Below are positions 47,770 through 60,183 of a stretch of DNA of 64,000 nt, piece by piece. The first letter of the stretch is position 1; each line of letters opens with the position of its first letter. Made by a program: the position numbers and the translations under genes. This stretch comes from Patiria miniata (lineage: Eukaryota > Echinodermata > Asteroidea > Valvatida > Asterinidae), in assembly GCF_015706575.1 (NCBI RefSeq), contig NW_024037056.1:5469176-5533175 (forward strand), given 5' to 3'. The notes below the pieces were generated by a model. That model was not told the origin of the DNA. It was given only the letters and a program-made list of their open reading frames with translations, and searched no databases.

Positions 47770-48810
47770 CGCACAAACCGTTTATTCAGGCAGTGCAATA
47801 TGTCTTATCGAGGATTACATAATCTGCACACTACAGTTTCATTTTAAGCGTCCCTTGAAGGTTATCATTATCTACCCCCTCTTCACTGCCCCACCCAACC
47901 TGTCCCCAACCCCACCCATCCCATCCCACCCCAACCTTACCTCACCCCAACCCCACCTCACCTCAACCCACCCCACCCCACCCCATCCCAACCCCAACCA
48001 AGGGTGGATCCAGAGCAAAAATTTGGTTCCCCCAAAAAAGTGGGTCCCCAAAATTAACGCATGGGGTTTGGGGCCCACTTAAGGGCCCCGAAAAAATTTT
48101 TGATTCTAGATGCTCTGTGGTGCGATTTGAGACAATTTCTGACCACTTTAATTAAATCTTTTGGAGGAAAACTGAGATGGTGGTGTATGCAGTGCCTGCC
48201 TTTATTGCCATGTCACTTAAAAAAAAAACAATTAGGCCGTTGCCCCCCCCCCCCCCTCAGAAACGAACCTAATTTTTTTTGGCCCCCCCCCCCCCTGGAT
48301 CCGCCCTTTACCCCAACCCATCTCCACCCATCCTCCAAAGAATTCTAAGGAAAATCATTTGCCAATCTTACTTTTGTGACTGCACTTAGATTCTCTTTTT
48401 AGATCACATCAGGACATCTTGCCGATAGTCTGGTACCTTAGTTGTATTTAGCCACAAACATTTTATTCAGGCAATTCAATATGTCTTATCGAAGATTTCA
48501 TAATTTGCAGTGTTTCATTTTAAGTGTCCTGCCCTTGGAGATTATCGTTACCTACCCCTTCTTTTTCCACCCAACCTGTCCCCAACCCTCCAAACCCATC
48601 CCACCCCATCCCAATCCAGCCCCACCCTTCCCCACCCCACCCAACCCAACCCCAACCCATCCCAACCCCAACCAATCTCCACCCATCCTCCAAAGAATTC
48701 TAAGAAAAATCATCTGCCCATCTTTGCCCATTTTGTGACTGCACTTAGATTCTCTCTTAAGATCACTCAAGACGTCTGGCTGATAGTCTGGCACCTTTAC
48801 CGTATCAAAT
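47770..48810. repeat. Tandem duplication of a 362-bp unit in the GATM 3' flank
   Basis: The unit from TTTATTCAGGCA through a CCCCAACCCATCCCACC tract to 'ctgatagtctggcacctt' occurs twice (landmark at 47781 and 48462). The 681-bp offset equals a 362-bp unit plus the 319 bp added by the hAT insertion in the first copy. Confidence 0.85.
47999..48309. mobile_element. hAT-like MITE, CAAGGGCGGATCCA family, second copy
   Basis: Ends CAAGGGTGGATCCAG and CTGGATCCGCCCTTT. ACCCCAAC is duplicated at 47991-47998 and 48310-48317. The interior matches 43661-43962 in reverse orientation ('gatgctctgtggtgcgattt', 'ggtggtgtatgcagtgcctg'). Confidence 0.88.
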
Positions 48811-50206
48811 TGGACATTGAACTCCCTTGCGCTGACGTCAGGGTACCTGACCAATATGGCTGCAGCATGATTGATCAGTAGATGTAGCCCACCATTTATT
48901 CAAGTAAACTGCCCTAGTATCTCAGAATTTTCCCAACCAAGGGGAAGTTTGTGATATCAATATCATGATATATTGATAGGATATCCATGTCATTTTTCCT
49001 ATGTTAGGAATTGTATAAAAGCCAATCGTTTTCAATTAAGACCGTATTTTCGTGAAGCTTATCATGCCATATGTATTTCAAATTTGCACAGTTTTATAAA
49101 GTTGTATCAGTTCAAAATCATTCCATATTGGACTAGACATTTTGGTATAGACCATATATTAAATCTGACTTGCTTTTCATATGCTAAATTTCAAGGTAGT
49201 AGTATAGTGTTTTGAACTTCACATAAAATATTAAAGCTTGTTTATCTTACTGACTTAACAGGATAAAAAATTGACAGAACACTTAAAAACGCACTTATTA
49301 TACCACTCAAAGAAAAGCGAAAAAAAATCGCACTTATATTGTAGACACAAGGATACTGACACTTTAAAAACATTTTTTTCCTATTTTATGCAACTCAAAA
49401 AAATATAAGATACATGTATGTGAGTTGTAAAACTTGCTTGGATCTGCAGTATACTATGACAGGGTGTGTCAAACAAAAGAAAACCCAGAGGTAAATATAA
49501 AAAATTTAATAAATGTTTTGAAATGTTACAGATCATGTGAAACACCGATGTGTCCTCTTTCCAATGATACCTTGTTTGTTTGTGTCCACGGAGGCTGAGC
49601 ATTCGTATTTCGTTGTTATTCTGTCAAGGGTCAAAACCTGTACTGGGCCAAGTTTTACCTGGCTAAGATTTCCGGCTGATGGTTAATTATGCAAAGGTTG
49701 AAATGGTCAAATAGACTAGACTTCGTGCAGAGCTTTGGGTAGAAAGAGGTGGTGGCCACGTTGAAGGCATTGGACCATGAGGGGTAACTTCAATAATGAG
49801 AGAGTTTAAATCTGCGTGTCAAAATTGAATACATTTTTTGCCGCGCTAGCAAAACAACACGTGGTCTTTCGGTATGTTACTTTTGGCGGCAACGGTGACG
49901 TATAGCGCGTCAGCATATTCATCAGCGTGACTCGCATCGGCGTGACTCCGCGTGGTCTCGGTATCGACCAATGGAAGCCCGCCAAAAAAGGTTGATACAT
50001 GTATTTATGATAATTAACTCGTGGAGGAGGGTCGTACAAATGTGGATGTCAACTTTTGGAGACATTTTGTCGTCAACCCTAACCGAACCCAACCCATAAA
50101 AGTTCTACAGCAGGTTTTGTTTAAATCTGTTGGGATAGGATACACTGGGGTTGGCATACCTCCAGAAACTAAGTCCAACAGTGTGTCACGCGTCACGGTG
50201 TACAAT

Positions 50207-50388
50207 GGACCGATCCAGTAAGCACCGCCCCACGGTATTCTGACCAATTACAGCCGTGATTTATGTCCGACATGCGTGCACGCACGTACGATGCGCGCGG
50301 CAGGAAAATGCAGTGTGGCATTGGATCAGAGAAGAGCACGTGTTATTTTGCCCACGTGCGCAGTGGGAGGGGCTTACTGGATCGGTCC
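50207..50388. mobile_element. Inverted-repeat element, GGACCGATCCAGTAAGC family, copy 2
   Basis: Perfect ends GGACCGATCCAGTAAGC and GCTTACTGGATCGGTCC, 182 bp; same interior as 36916-37113. Confidence 0.88.
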
Positions 50389-50902
50389 ATTTCCCATGTG
50401 GGTGTTGGAATTTGCCAGAATGGGTATGGTTGCTAGTAAATTGGGCTGGGGTTACGGTTAATTACATGTATACCTTAGGGAGACACCGGACATTAGTAGG
50501 CCCTATAATGTCACAGCTCCTATTTTGAGACAAAAGTTTAGGCTGTTCGTGGTCCAAAATATTAAACATGTACATGTATACCGAAATTCGTATAGATAAG
50601 GTAAAATTGGGGTTAGGTGACATTAAATACGGAAAAATTGTGTAATCAAGTCTATGGGAATGTCCCCCCAAGGCCAAGACCCATTTCCCGTATATTAATT
50701 GTGATCATGTGATATTTCTACTATCACTGCAAAACAAATCGGTAAAACACGCCTGGGCAATGTTATTTGGGCAACAGTTGCTGTGGGAAGTTTGTTCATT
50801 GTTGGTTAATTCGGGTAAAACTTGATCAACTGTTGCCGGGAAGAATTTGCCCGACATAATATACAGGCAGTTGGTAGTTGACCTACATTGGGTACAACCA
50901 TT

Positions 50903-51906
50903 CAGGGTGACCGTAAGGCCAGAGCCAAATTCTGCTAAACGCACATCAAAAATCTGTCAGATTTATCAAAAATCTGCCAAATTCCCCAGGATTACTCGAA
51001 ATTCACTATAAACACCTAAAATCACATGCAGATTGGTAGTATTGCCTTAAATTAAGATTCAAATTACATAAACAATCTAGTCACATAAAGATGATGTGAA
51101 ATTATTGGTAAATTTCGGGCAATACGGGGATCCCACCACGACGATATAAAGTCCGTTTCCCAGTGAACCTCAGCACCTAGACCAGCCAACCTGTCCCATT
51201 ATGCAAGGGTTTGTTTGAAAGCATTGAAGCTTTTTTAAACAAGTGTACACTTTTTTTGCTCAAATTTGCTGTTTTTCTGTCAAATAACCATTTTTGCAGA
51301 ATTCTGCCAGAAATCTGCCAAAAAAATCCATTCTGTCAAATTTTCTGTCAAACTCGTTTTTACATCATTTGCTTTTGCTGTAATTTTCAGAAATGAATGG
51401 AATTGGGGGGTTGGAATTATATAGCAAATATAGTTACACTGACTTTTTTGAGGTTTTGGGTTCGAAAATGCTATAAAAACCAAGAAAAACAATCGTTTTC
51501 CTGTAGTCTGGTTCCCTGACTCCATATAAGAAGAAACAGAGCAGTTTACATACATTGGGGAATTGTAAGGTCAGGGAACCAGTCTAGCTGGCTCGTACCC
51601 GTTCATAGGTTTGTAATCGATTGCAAACAAGTGCGATGGTCAATTGGGGCCAGTATTTGAAAAAAACCCAGTTTTTTTCCAACGCTGATTGGAAATTGAT
51701 ACAAAAATACCACTTTTCTTGAAAATGACAGTAAACCAGGTGCCATGATTTTACGGGATGCTTTACACTGTCATTCACTAACAGTCCAGCAAGGTATTTC
51801 AAAATGATTTGGTAGCTTTATTTTTTGATGTTTGCAAATGTTGTATTTTCCCTTTAACGAAAATTCTGTCAAAGTTAGCCGAAAATCGGCTAAAACGGTC
51901 ACCCTG
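50903..51906. mobile_element. hAT-like element with CAGGGTGACCGT ends, carrying an insertion
   Basis: CAGGGTGACCGT at the left and ACGGTCACCCTG at the right, with imperfect 8-bp flanks (CAACCATT/AACCCATT). Compared with 36400-36863, the interior is split by about 0.5 kb (roughly 51365-51865) of unrelated sequence. That insert includes a short palindrome of GTCTGGTTCCCTGAC type at 51506-51585. Confidence 0.65.
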
Positions 51907-52064
51907 AACCCATTTGCTCAAACTGTTTTCAGTTTAAGTGCATTATGTAGATCCATGTGCGAACTCTAAAAAAAAAAATGCTGTAATTATATGGAGGCTG
52001 CTGGGAAAATGTTGGGGGTTTTTACCCCTCAGCCGAGAGGCTCGAGGGGTATTGTCATCGCCTA

Positions 52065-52127
52065 GGGCGTCCGTCCGTCCGGATGTATGTGTGTCTGTCC
52101 GTCCGTCCGTCCGTCCGTCCGTCCGGG
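52065..52127 (+). repeat. (CCGT)n microsatellite
   Basis: GTCCGTCCGTCCG units interrupted by 'gatgtatgtgtgtct', at the left edge of the 145-bp array. Confidence 0.92.
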
Positions 52128-52133
52128 CAGCTT

Positions 52134-53455
52134 AGTTTCCGGATGATAACTTGAGTTAGAAATGTTGTTTGGGGTTGTAACTTCGGTAGAGGGTTGCCCT
52201 TGGGAGTAGGCAAGTTGGGATTGGTTTTGAGGTCAAAAGGTCAAAGGTCAAGGTCACCATGGTGAGTTAAATGTAAATGGTTTCCGGATGATAACTTCAG
52301 TTAGAAATGAGATTTTGGTGTCTAACTTTGGTAGAGGGTTGCCTTTGGGAGTAGGCAAGTTGGGATTGGTTTTGGGGTCAAAAGGTCAAAGGTCAAGGTC
52401 AGCATGGTGAGATAAAGGTAAATGGTTTCCGGATGATAACTTGAGTTAGAAATGAGATTTTGGTGTCTAACTTTGATAGGGGGTTGCCCTTGGGAGTAGG
52501 CAAGTTGGGATTGGTTTTGGGGTCAAAAGGTCAAAGGTCAAGGTCACCGTGGTGAGTTAAATGTAAATGGTTTCAGGATGATAACTTGAGTTAGAAATGA
52601 GATTTTGGTGTCTAACTTTGGTAGAGGGTTGCCCTTGGGAGTAGGCAAGTTGGGATTGGTTTTGGGGTCAAAAGGTCAAAGGTCAAGGTCACCATTGTGA
52701 GTTAAAGGTAAATGGTTTCCGGATGATAACTTGAGTTAGAAATGCGATTTTGGTGTCTAACTTTGGAAGAGGGTTCCCCTTGGGAGAAGGCAAGTTGGGA
52801 TTGGTTTTGGGGTCAAAAGGTCAAAGGTCAAGGTCAGCATGGTGAGATAAAGGTAAATGGTTTCCGGATGATAACTTGAGTTAGAAATGAGATTTTGGTG
52901 TCTAACTTTGATAGGGGGTTGCCCTTGGGAGTAGGCAAGTTGGGATTGGTTTTGGGGTCAAAAGGTCAAAGGTCAAGGTCACCGTGGTGAGTTAAATGTA
53001 AATGGTTTCCGGATGATAACTTGAGTTAGAAATGTGATTTTGGTGTCTAACTTTGGTAGAGGGTTGCCCTTGGGAGTAGGCAAGTTGGGATTGGTTTTGG
53101 GGTCAAAAGGTCAAAGGTCAAGGTCACCATTGTGAGTTAAAGGTAAATGGTTTCCGGATGATAACTTGAGTTAGAAATGCGATTTTGGTGTCTAACTTTG
53201 GAAGAGGGTTCCCCTTGGGAGAAGGCAAGTTGGGATTGGTTTTGGGGTCAAAAGGTCAAAGGTCAAGGTCAGCATGGTGAGTTCAATGTAAATGGTTTCG
53301 AATGATACCTTGAGTTAGAAATGAAATGTTGGTGTCTATCTTCGGTAGGGGGTTTCCCATTGGTACAGGCATGTTGGGACTGGTTTTGGGGTCAAAGGTC
53401 AAGGTCACCACGTTGAGTTAAAGGTTAATGGTTTCCGGATGATAACTTGACTCTG
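52134..53455 (+). repeat. 145-bp tandem satellite with AGGTCA motifs
   Basis: The landmark GTTTCCGGATGATAACTT (with variants) recurs at 52134, 52279, 52424, 52569, 52714, 52859, 53004, 53149 and 53294, exactly 145 bp apart each time, then at 53430 after 136 bp. Each unit contains AGGTCAAAGGTCAAGGTCA or a near variant. Shared variants 435 bp apart show a three-unit higher-order repeat. Confidence 0.95.
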
Positions 53456-54385
53456 GCTGAGGGGTTTCAACAGCAACGCTGTTATTTTTTTTATTGACGT
53501 TGGCGTTTTCATCGGTTTTCGAAACCATGTGTTTTCATAGAAAAAACTGGGGAAAACCTTCAACGGCCGGAACACGTCGGCCGAATGTTCTGTATTATAA
53601 GATACGCGGTTTTTTTCTACGCCATCTACTTCCGTCATGTTTTTCCGATATGATGTTATCATAGTCTGTTTCTATGGAGACGGCTCAACACGGTGCTGAA
53701 CTTGTCGCAGCACTAAACTTGCACAAGTCCTTCCAAGTTCGGCGTGGGATATGCAGTCAGTGGTATGGTGCGTGTATGCACTGCAATGTTTTTACATTAA
53801 CTCATAATATAATCATTACAATTAGTTAAGTTTCTGTGCTGAACGGTGGTTAAAAAGCTCTGTAGAGTTGTTTTATATAATCATTATCAAAACACTGGGA
53901 AGGCTTTTGCAAGTTCAGCGGCTGCAGGGCACCAGTTCAAGGATGGTTTCTATTTCTCAATAAGTAAGTGCGGTAAGACGTGACGTCACGGCGTAGCGCG
54001 ACCGGATACAGAACCATGTGTTTTCACAATTGAGGCATATTTCCGCTGCAATTTCTCAGCTACTTATAAAATAAAACCACGCTGTCGGGAAGATATCGGA
54101 AACTCTGCCACGGACTTGGGCTACGCAGTACACGTTTGAATACACCATCGCCGTCTAGTCTGCAGTTTTGCAAGAAGCCCGAAAAGTTCAAACATTGATT
54201 TGTCGCCATTACACAGTGAGTTTGGAAAAGTTGTCAAGGGGTGTTGGTATACGTGTAAGTAACTTGTTTGCACACGTCTTTGCCTTTCTCACATCATCGG
54301 AAAATTTTGAAAATACTTTGGCCAAGTTAATATCATATTTGGGGACACATTACAATACAGACGCGGGCTACAACTTGATAGAACA

Positions 54386-57300
54386 ATGCAGAGTATACAC
54401 TCGGCAATTCTTGTGCTCCTTCTTCTTCGGTGTGCCGTGGAGGCCTCGGGTCCGGGTCCGGCCGGACCGAGAGGCAAACCCGGCTCGCGAGCTCCAGCAA
54501 TACCGCGTGGGATACCGGGAACGTCAACACAACGACAGCCAACTGATGGTAAGAACCAAGCTATTTTGTACTTTACCGCTGGATATATCTTCCTTTTTTA
54601 TTTAACGAGTATCGAGGACAATAATGCAAATGATAGTTGACCAATAAGAAGTGGGACGAACTTATGATGAAATGGAATACATGTAATAAATGGCCTATAA
54701 GGTTCTGTCGATAATGGTTGCTAGATTCAGTTGATTTAAAAATGGGTTTAAAATTATTTTTCTTGTATGCATTTACTAACAGTGAAATCTCGATAAGTCA
54801 AACTCTGATAACTAAAAAAAACCTGGTAAGTCGATCAAACAAAGAATCCGCATTGTCTTCAGTAGTAAAACTGATATATAAGCATGCTTAACTCAAACTC
54901 TGCTGAAGTCAAATTTTGAACCTGTTCCCTTGAGGTTTGACTTATCAAGATTTCACCGTAATTGGTCCCAGTAGTTAACAAGGAAATCAAGTATGAATTT
55001 TGGAGTTTGCGGTTCACGGTGCTGCCGCATGGAGGCCCTATCTCCATTGTGTTTCTCGCTTATAGTCTAACTTGCCGTCCAGTGAAAAGACTAGTTGTAT
55101 AATGGTGGCACCACACTGCGCGCCACGCGCAGCCTTGGCAAACTTACTATTGGTTGAGGGAAAAGTTAGCGCGCGTGCCACCTGCACATTATGAGCGCGG
55201 TGCCGCCTTATCAAGCCTGAATCTCGAGCGACCGTATTGGAAAATACCAAAAAAAGTCTTTGAAGCGCGCCATTTTTTTCTAAAAAAAGGACAGTTGTTC
55301 ACCTTTGAAATTGATGATATTTCGATGAGAGTTTTGTTTCATCTAAATGCAATTAACAAACCACAAACCGTCCCATAGGAAGGGTTTTCCTTTAAATTTG
55401 CAAATTGGTCATCAACCGCCATCACCATTCCAACGGACTGTTGTGCATGACCACATACCCATCCGGCTCCTTCAGTCGTAATTTTATACTTAACACCGGA
55501 GTATGAGTTCCTGTCATAAAACCACAACCTTGATCCCATTTCCTCCTTGAACTCAAAACTGATGGTGTCTCTTCGAAATTCGGTGCCAAAACGTGCGTTA
55601 CTCTAATAATCTGGCACTTTCACTGTACCAGCTAATGGTAATGAAATGGTTCAATGCTAGGTAGGCATATGCCGCTTAAAGCTTGCAAGAACCTGTGCGA
55701 CATTAAAGGGTTCATGCAGTTCATTTTTCTTGGGAACACATTTGTGCAACTTTCTACTCATCTTGAATGTATGAAAACTATTTGACATTCTATTGTGGCT
55801 AATTTGATTAAAAAGTGCACTTCTTTCAAACATGTAAAAACTTTCCACATTTTTCCCGACAACTGAGGGCGCTGTTGTTGTGATGTCATTTCAGGAAGAC
55901 ACTGTACGGTTTAGGGGTTTTCTGTTCAAATTGTGAACCCAAAATTTGCATACTGAAAGCATTTTGTGAGAAAGGGTTGCTTACTGCATTGTACTTGCAC
56001 AATATGTAACGAATCATCAAAGAAAAGAAAATTTATGACAGCCAGATATCCGAAATTAACTTTTTGTGCTATAGGCTGTAACATTCAGGTTTCTGCCCGG
56101 AATGATATCACATTTTTGCTCATGAATATGGAAATTCGCATTGACTTAAGAACAGAAAAACACCAAAATACCCTTCATAATGGCAAAACGAACATTGATA
56201 GCATGGTTGCATATGCCCTTTTAATAAAAAATTAAAAGCGAGCTTTCCAATTCCCTTGTCTGTCGTCAAGTGAAGTTATAAACTTAACTTTGCTTTACGT
56301 TCATTCCTGAATCTCCACTGTCTAATCCATTGAAGCTTGTAACTTTTTAATTTCTTAAAATTCATTGGTTCACAGTCACGACCATCACGATAAGCAACAC
56401 AACAGTGGGTCTGTGCAAAGACAAGCATTTCTGCAGTAGGCTTGGCTGTCAGCCGCGGGCTGATATACCCGCCCAACTCTGCTACTGCGATCCAGAGTGC
56501 GTGGCGTTTGACGACTGCTGTTACGACTACCCGGAGACTTGCGGGACGGATCAGGGGGCGGAGGAAGCCGATTTTGCTGGAGGAAGTAACACCGAAAATG
56601 AGGTTTGCCACTCAGATTTTTATGTTTTTCTTCTATTTTTCCTCCCTTTGGGTATCTTAACTTGATAAAAAAAAGCCGCAGTGACTCTTGGAGGAATGTT
56701 TTAAGGAAAAAGCTCCCAAAGAAACATTGTTTAAAGAGTCAATAAGATGAATTTGCTATCGTGAATCATACATGTACAGTGGAATGATGTTTTTCTTCAG
56801 TAATTGACTCTGGTCTTTTTAATTTCGATTTGAACAGATCGAGAATCTCTCCTGCATTTCACCGTACCGACGATCAAACAGCTACTATCTCGTCACCACC
56901 TGCCCTGCCGACGCTCCTGACGCCCAGACGGCTGTTCGATGTCGAGACCCACACCCAGATGACGGTTTATCCGCCGTTCCCTCGTACAGCAAGATCAGCA
57001 AGAAACACTTCCGGAACATCCACTGTGCCCTATGCAACGGGGAGAATCTGGCGGACTTAGTCGCTTGGAAAATAGTCGTTGAGTGCCGGAGCGAAAGTTT
57101 AAGCCTCAGAGCAGTCACTCTCCTGCAGAGCTCGATCAGAAATCTCCGCAGGGTGGAATCAGAGTTTAACTGTGACGTCATGATGGAGTTTCCGGAGGGG
57201 GACGCGGAGGAGGTTTCACCGCCACGTCATTGTTACCCGGATGTGGTCCATCAGTGTATAAGTCCCCAACATCCTCTCACCGACGCATGCGAGTCGTACA

Positions 57301-60183
57301 CGGCCTACACCACGATCTCTCGACCGTACAGCGGAGTTTACAAAAACCCGCACTGTGCGTTGTGTAACGTCCCGTACGGGCCTGACCGATTAGAGTACGC
57401 CACGGATTGCCAGGAAGAACTACCTGTATTTTATCCAAATCCTCCAATCGGACCCTTTCCGCCGACGGCAGGACCCTTTCCACCGACGGCAGGTCCGGAA
57501 CTGAAGCCCGGCAGGCCGGGTCCTGAGGGACAACCCGGTCCTGGAGGAGAACCCGGTCCTGGAAAACAACCAGGAGTCATTCCACCTATCTCTATCCTCT
57601 TTGATTTCCGCTCCGACAGCAGCGTGAGAATCGAACGAAACAGGGTGGTAGTGGTAGCTGAGAGAGTCCAATGTCCTGAGAATGAAGTCTACGATCCGTT
57701 CTCATCGGATTGTCGCAGATTGTCGTGTCCTGAAGGCTACCTTCTCAAAGAGAATGACTGCGTGCCCGACTTCAAGGCACTAGGACAGGGTTGCGGGGAT
57801 ACTGGTAATAGCGACATAGAAATGGAAGTGACAGTCGATGTGGGCGAGCTGTGCCGGGACAATCTCACAAATGTTGAAGATGATCCAGTTGGAAATATTG
57901 AGCTCTGTCTTGAGGAGTTTCTTGGATTGGATAAAGGCTCCTTGCTGGTTATATCTTCTACTCCATCACCGGCCGATGCCACTCCAGGACTCACTAATAA
58001 TTGCACAGAGGGGATGCAGTTTTCATTTTCCGTCAACACAACTGTTAACACAACTTTGATGGACTTCCGAAGTGTCTCGAAATTAATCCTTCCGGATTCG
58101 TCACACTGCCAAACCATCGCTTCTCGCCAAACATGGTCTGTAAAACTCCACCAGAACTGCAAGGATCTTCCCAAATACAAATGCCCCGGGATCTGGTTAA
58201 ACGATACCGAGTTTTCCCTCCCTTCGGAAAATGGTACAACCCTTGTCTACGTCAACGATTCCGCGTCTTGGTACGCGCTGAACCAGGCGATAATACGCGC
58301 CAACTTCCAAAAATGGGAAAATTCATTTAATCAATTTACTGACGTGCAGATATGTGCCGATCCAGTTCTAGCTTGCCCGCGTGTGGCTCTAAACTCGTCT
58401 CTTTTTGAAGAGGATGAAAACGATCCAGGATCGCTCATCTACATCCCAATGAAAAATGTTTTCAGGATGGATGAGTATATCAGAACAGAAGATGGCCAAA
58501 TTGAAGTGTGTTCCTTTTATGAACCCAACGGCACCAAAAACAGCACCACAACAAGGAGATTTTTAGTTTTTTCAAGGCCGCAGCAAGTTCTTAGCCTCAT
58601 CGGTAACATAATTTCGATGGTAGCTGCAGCCATAACTTTCATCACATACTGTGTGTTTAAGGAGCTTAGGAAGCGGATCAGCCTGGCGATAATGTCTCTG
58701 GTTGCTTGTCTCTTTCTGGCGCAGTTGCTTCTTCTGATCAGCGGCTCTGCAACCAGGAACCCGCAAGCCTGCACAGCAGTGGCAGTCTTGGGCCACTTCT
58801 TCTGGCTAGCCACGGTTCTCTGGACCGGGGTCTTGGCTTTCTCTCTCAACCGAGTCTTCGCCTCTATCTCTCAAATTCGGAGAATTGACGCCGACTTGAG
58901 AGTCTACGGTCTTCAGGCCATCTTCGCATTCGGTGGAGCCACACTCATAGTCCTCCCCTGCCTGATAATACATCTCTGTGGTTGCGCAGACCTCCCATTT
59001 TGGTACGGTAGCGAGAGCGTCTGCTGGATTGGCAATGGCTACGTCAATCTTGTAACCTTCGGAGTTCCCATAGGCCTGACGGTTCTTGTGAACACCGTGC
59101 TGTTCATCTTAACCATCCACGGAATGCGAGCTTCGAAGAAGCTGACCCAATCAGTGACAGACAAGTCGGAATTGCAAAAGATGCGGGAAGAACTTTTTAT
59201 CTATATCAGGGTATGCACTTTTATCTATAGAGTTGTAATGGAATTATGTCGGACATCGCCACAGGTCCCCACAGGTCAATCATGTATAATAAGCAATTTG
59301 CGAGTGACGTGCGTAACGCATAGGGCCTACCCTTGGGATTTACGCTGATGTTACGCTGGCTTGCTCAGAATGCTTGACAAATTTGAACTTGAATTATCCA
59401 GACCAAAGACACTGTTGCTAATCACATGATTCGGGGAAAGCTCTTGCATGGTTACGTAAGAGACGCTCAGCACCAATACATTGTTCACCATTGGTGAGAA
59501 TGGCACAAAAGACACCAGACCATGACGGAGCTGGTGGTTGCTAGCATAAAGGCTTGCCCCGAATCACGTGATGTTGCAAAAGTCCCTTTGGTCTGGAGAA
59601 TGCAAGGTTAAAACGTACAAAGCATTGGATTAAGTCGCAAATGGATTATTGAGTCTGAAGGCAATCCACAAGCTATTCAAATGAGATATGTTTAAATATA
59701 TCTCATTTGAATAGCTGTTCAAGAAATATGTCTTTATCATTATCCCTTAAAACCTGTGACCTGACCTGTGACTTGACTTGTGTGATAAGATTTGTGATTG
59801 ACTCGATGTTAACTTTTGCAGAAAGAAGTCGACAACAATTACGTACAGCAATAAAGTAGTTAACCTTAACTTTCGATGCCTAAGGCCACATCCCGATCTT
59901 GTTTTCCTAGATTTCCAGTCTGATGGGCTTCACATGGATCTTCGGCTTTGCAGCGGCATTCAGTGACGTCACCGCTCTCTGGTACATCTTCATCATCCTC
60001 AACTCCTGCCAGGGGCTTCTCATCTTCCTCTCCTTCATCTGCAACAAGAGAGTCTGGCACCTCTGGAGGAACCGCCTTCGCCGTGATAGCTGGAAACCTT
60101 CGACGTCGGGACCCACGACCAACACGCCGCTGAAACCCAAAAGCGGCAATACTTTGTCGTTAGAAGCAACCAGTCATGTTTAA
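54386..60183 (+). CDS. Seven-transmembrane receptor, adhesion/Methuselah-like, with somatomedin-B and collagen-like segments
   Basis: Four coding exons: 54386-54548, 56376-56602, 56838-59210, 59911-60183; 1011 aa. A signal peptide (about 1-20) precedes a GPAGPRGKPG collagen-like stretch. Residues 62-107 are a Cys-rich somatomedin-B-like domain (CYCDPEC, DDCCYDYPETC), with one extra cysteine beyond the usual eight. Two HCALCN motifs (near 190 and 298) mark repeated Cys modules seen in Methuselah-like invertebrate receptors. A second Gly-X-Y-like stretch lies at about 350-377. Many N-glycosylation sites precede TM1 (about 714). TM1-5 lie in exon 3; TM6 (GFTWIFGF) and TM7 (IILNSCQGLLIFLSFIC) are in exon 4, with a short cytoplasmic tail. 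The membrane region is secretin/adhesion-class. I see no GPS cleavage motif. Ligand and signalling are unknown. The exon 2 donor (GAG/GTTTGC) is weak. A possible poly(A) signal AATAAA is at about 60842. Confidence 0.88.
54780..54957. mobile_element. Tc1/pogo-like MITE with CAGTGAAATCTCGATAAGTC ends
   Basis: CAGTGAAATCTCGATAAGTC at the left and GACTTATCAAGATTTCACCG at the right are near-perfect inverted copies. About 178 bp, in intron 1 of the receptor gene. Confidence 0.78.
55703..56224. mobile_element. TTAA-flanked non-autonomous element (piggyBac-like), copy 2
   Basis: 522 bp collinear with 8733-9325, bounded by TTAA, ends AGGGTTCATG and CATATGCCCT. In intron 1 of the receptor gene, close to the exon 2 acceptor. 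Confidence 0.78.

Larger units (their letters stand above)
47659..54385. other. 6.7-kb intergenic region between GATM and the receptor gene
   Basis: No coding gene recognised. It holds a 362-bp tandem duplication in the GATM 3' flank with a hAT insertion, a 182-bp inverted-repeat element, a 1-kb hAT-like element with an insertion, a CCGT microsatellite, and the 145-bp satellite. The stretch 53460-54385 upstream of the receptor is unassigned and probably includes its promoter and 5' UTR. Confidence 0.6.

Noticed and set aside
57153..59348. Single-exon 731-residue receptor ending at 59348
   Set aside because: The frame past 59210 loses similarity; splicing to 59911 supplies TM6, TM7 and the cytoplasmic tail expected for the family.
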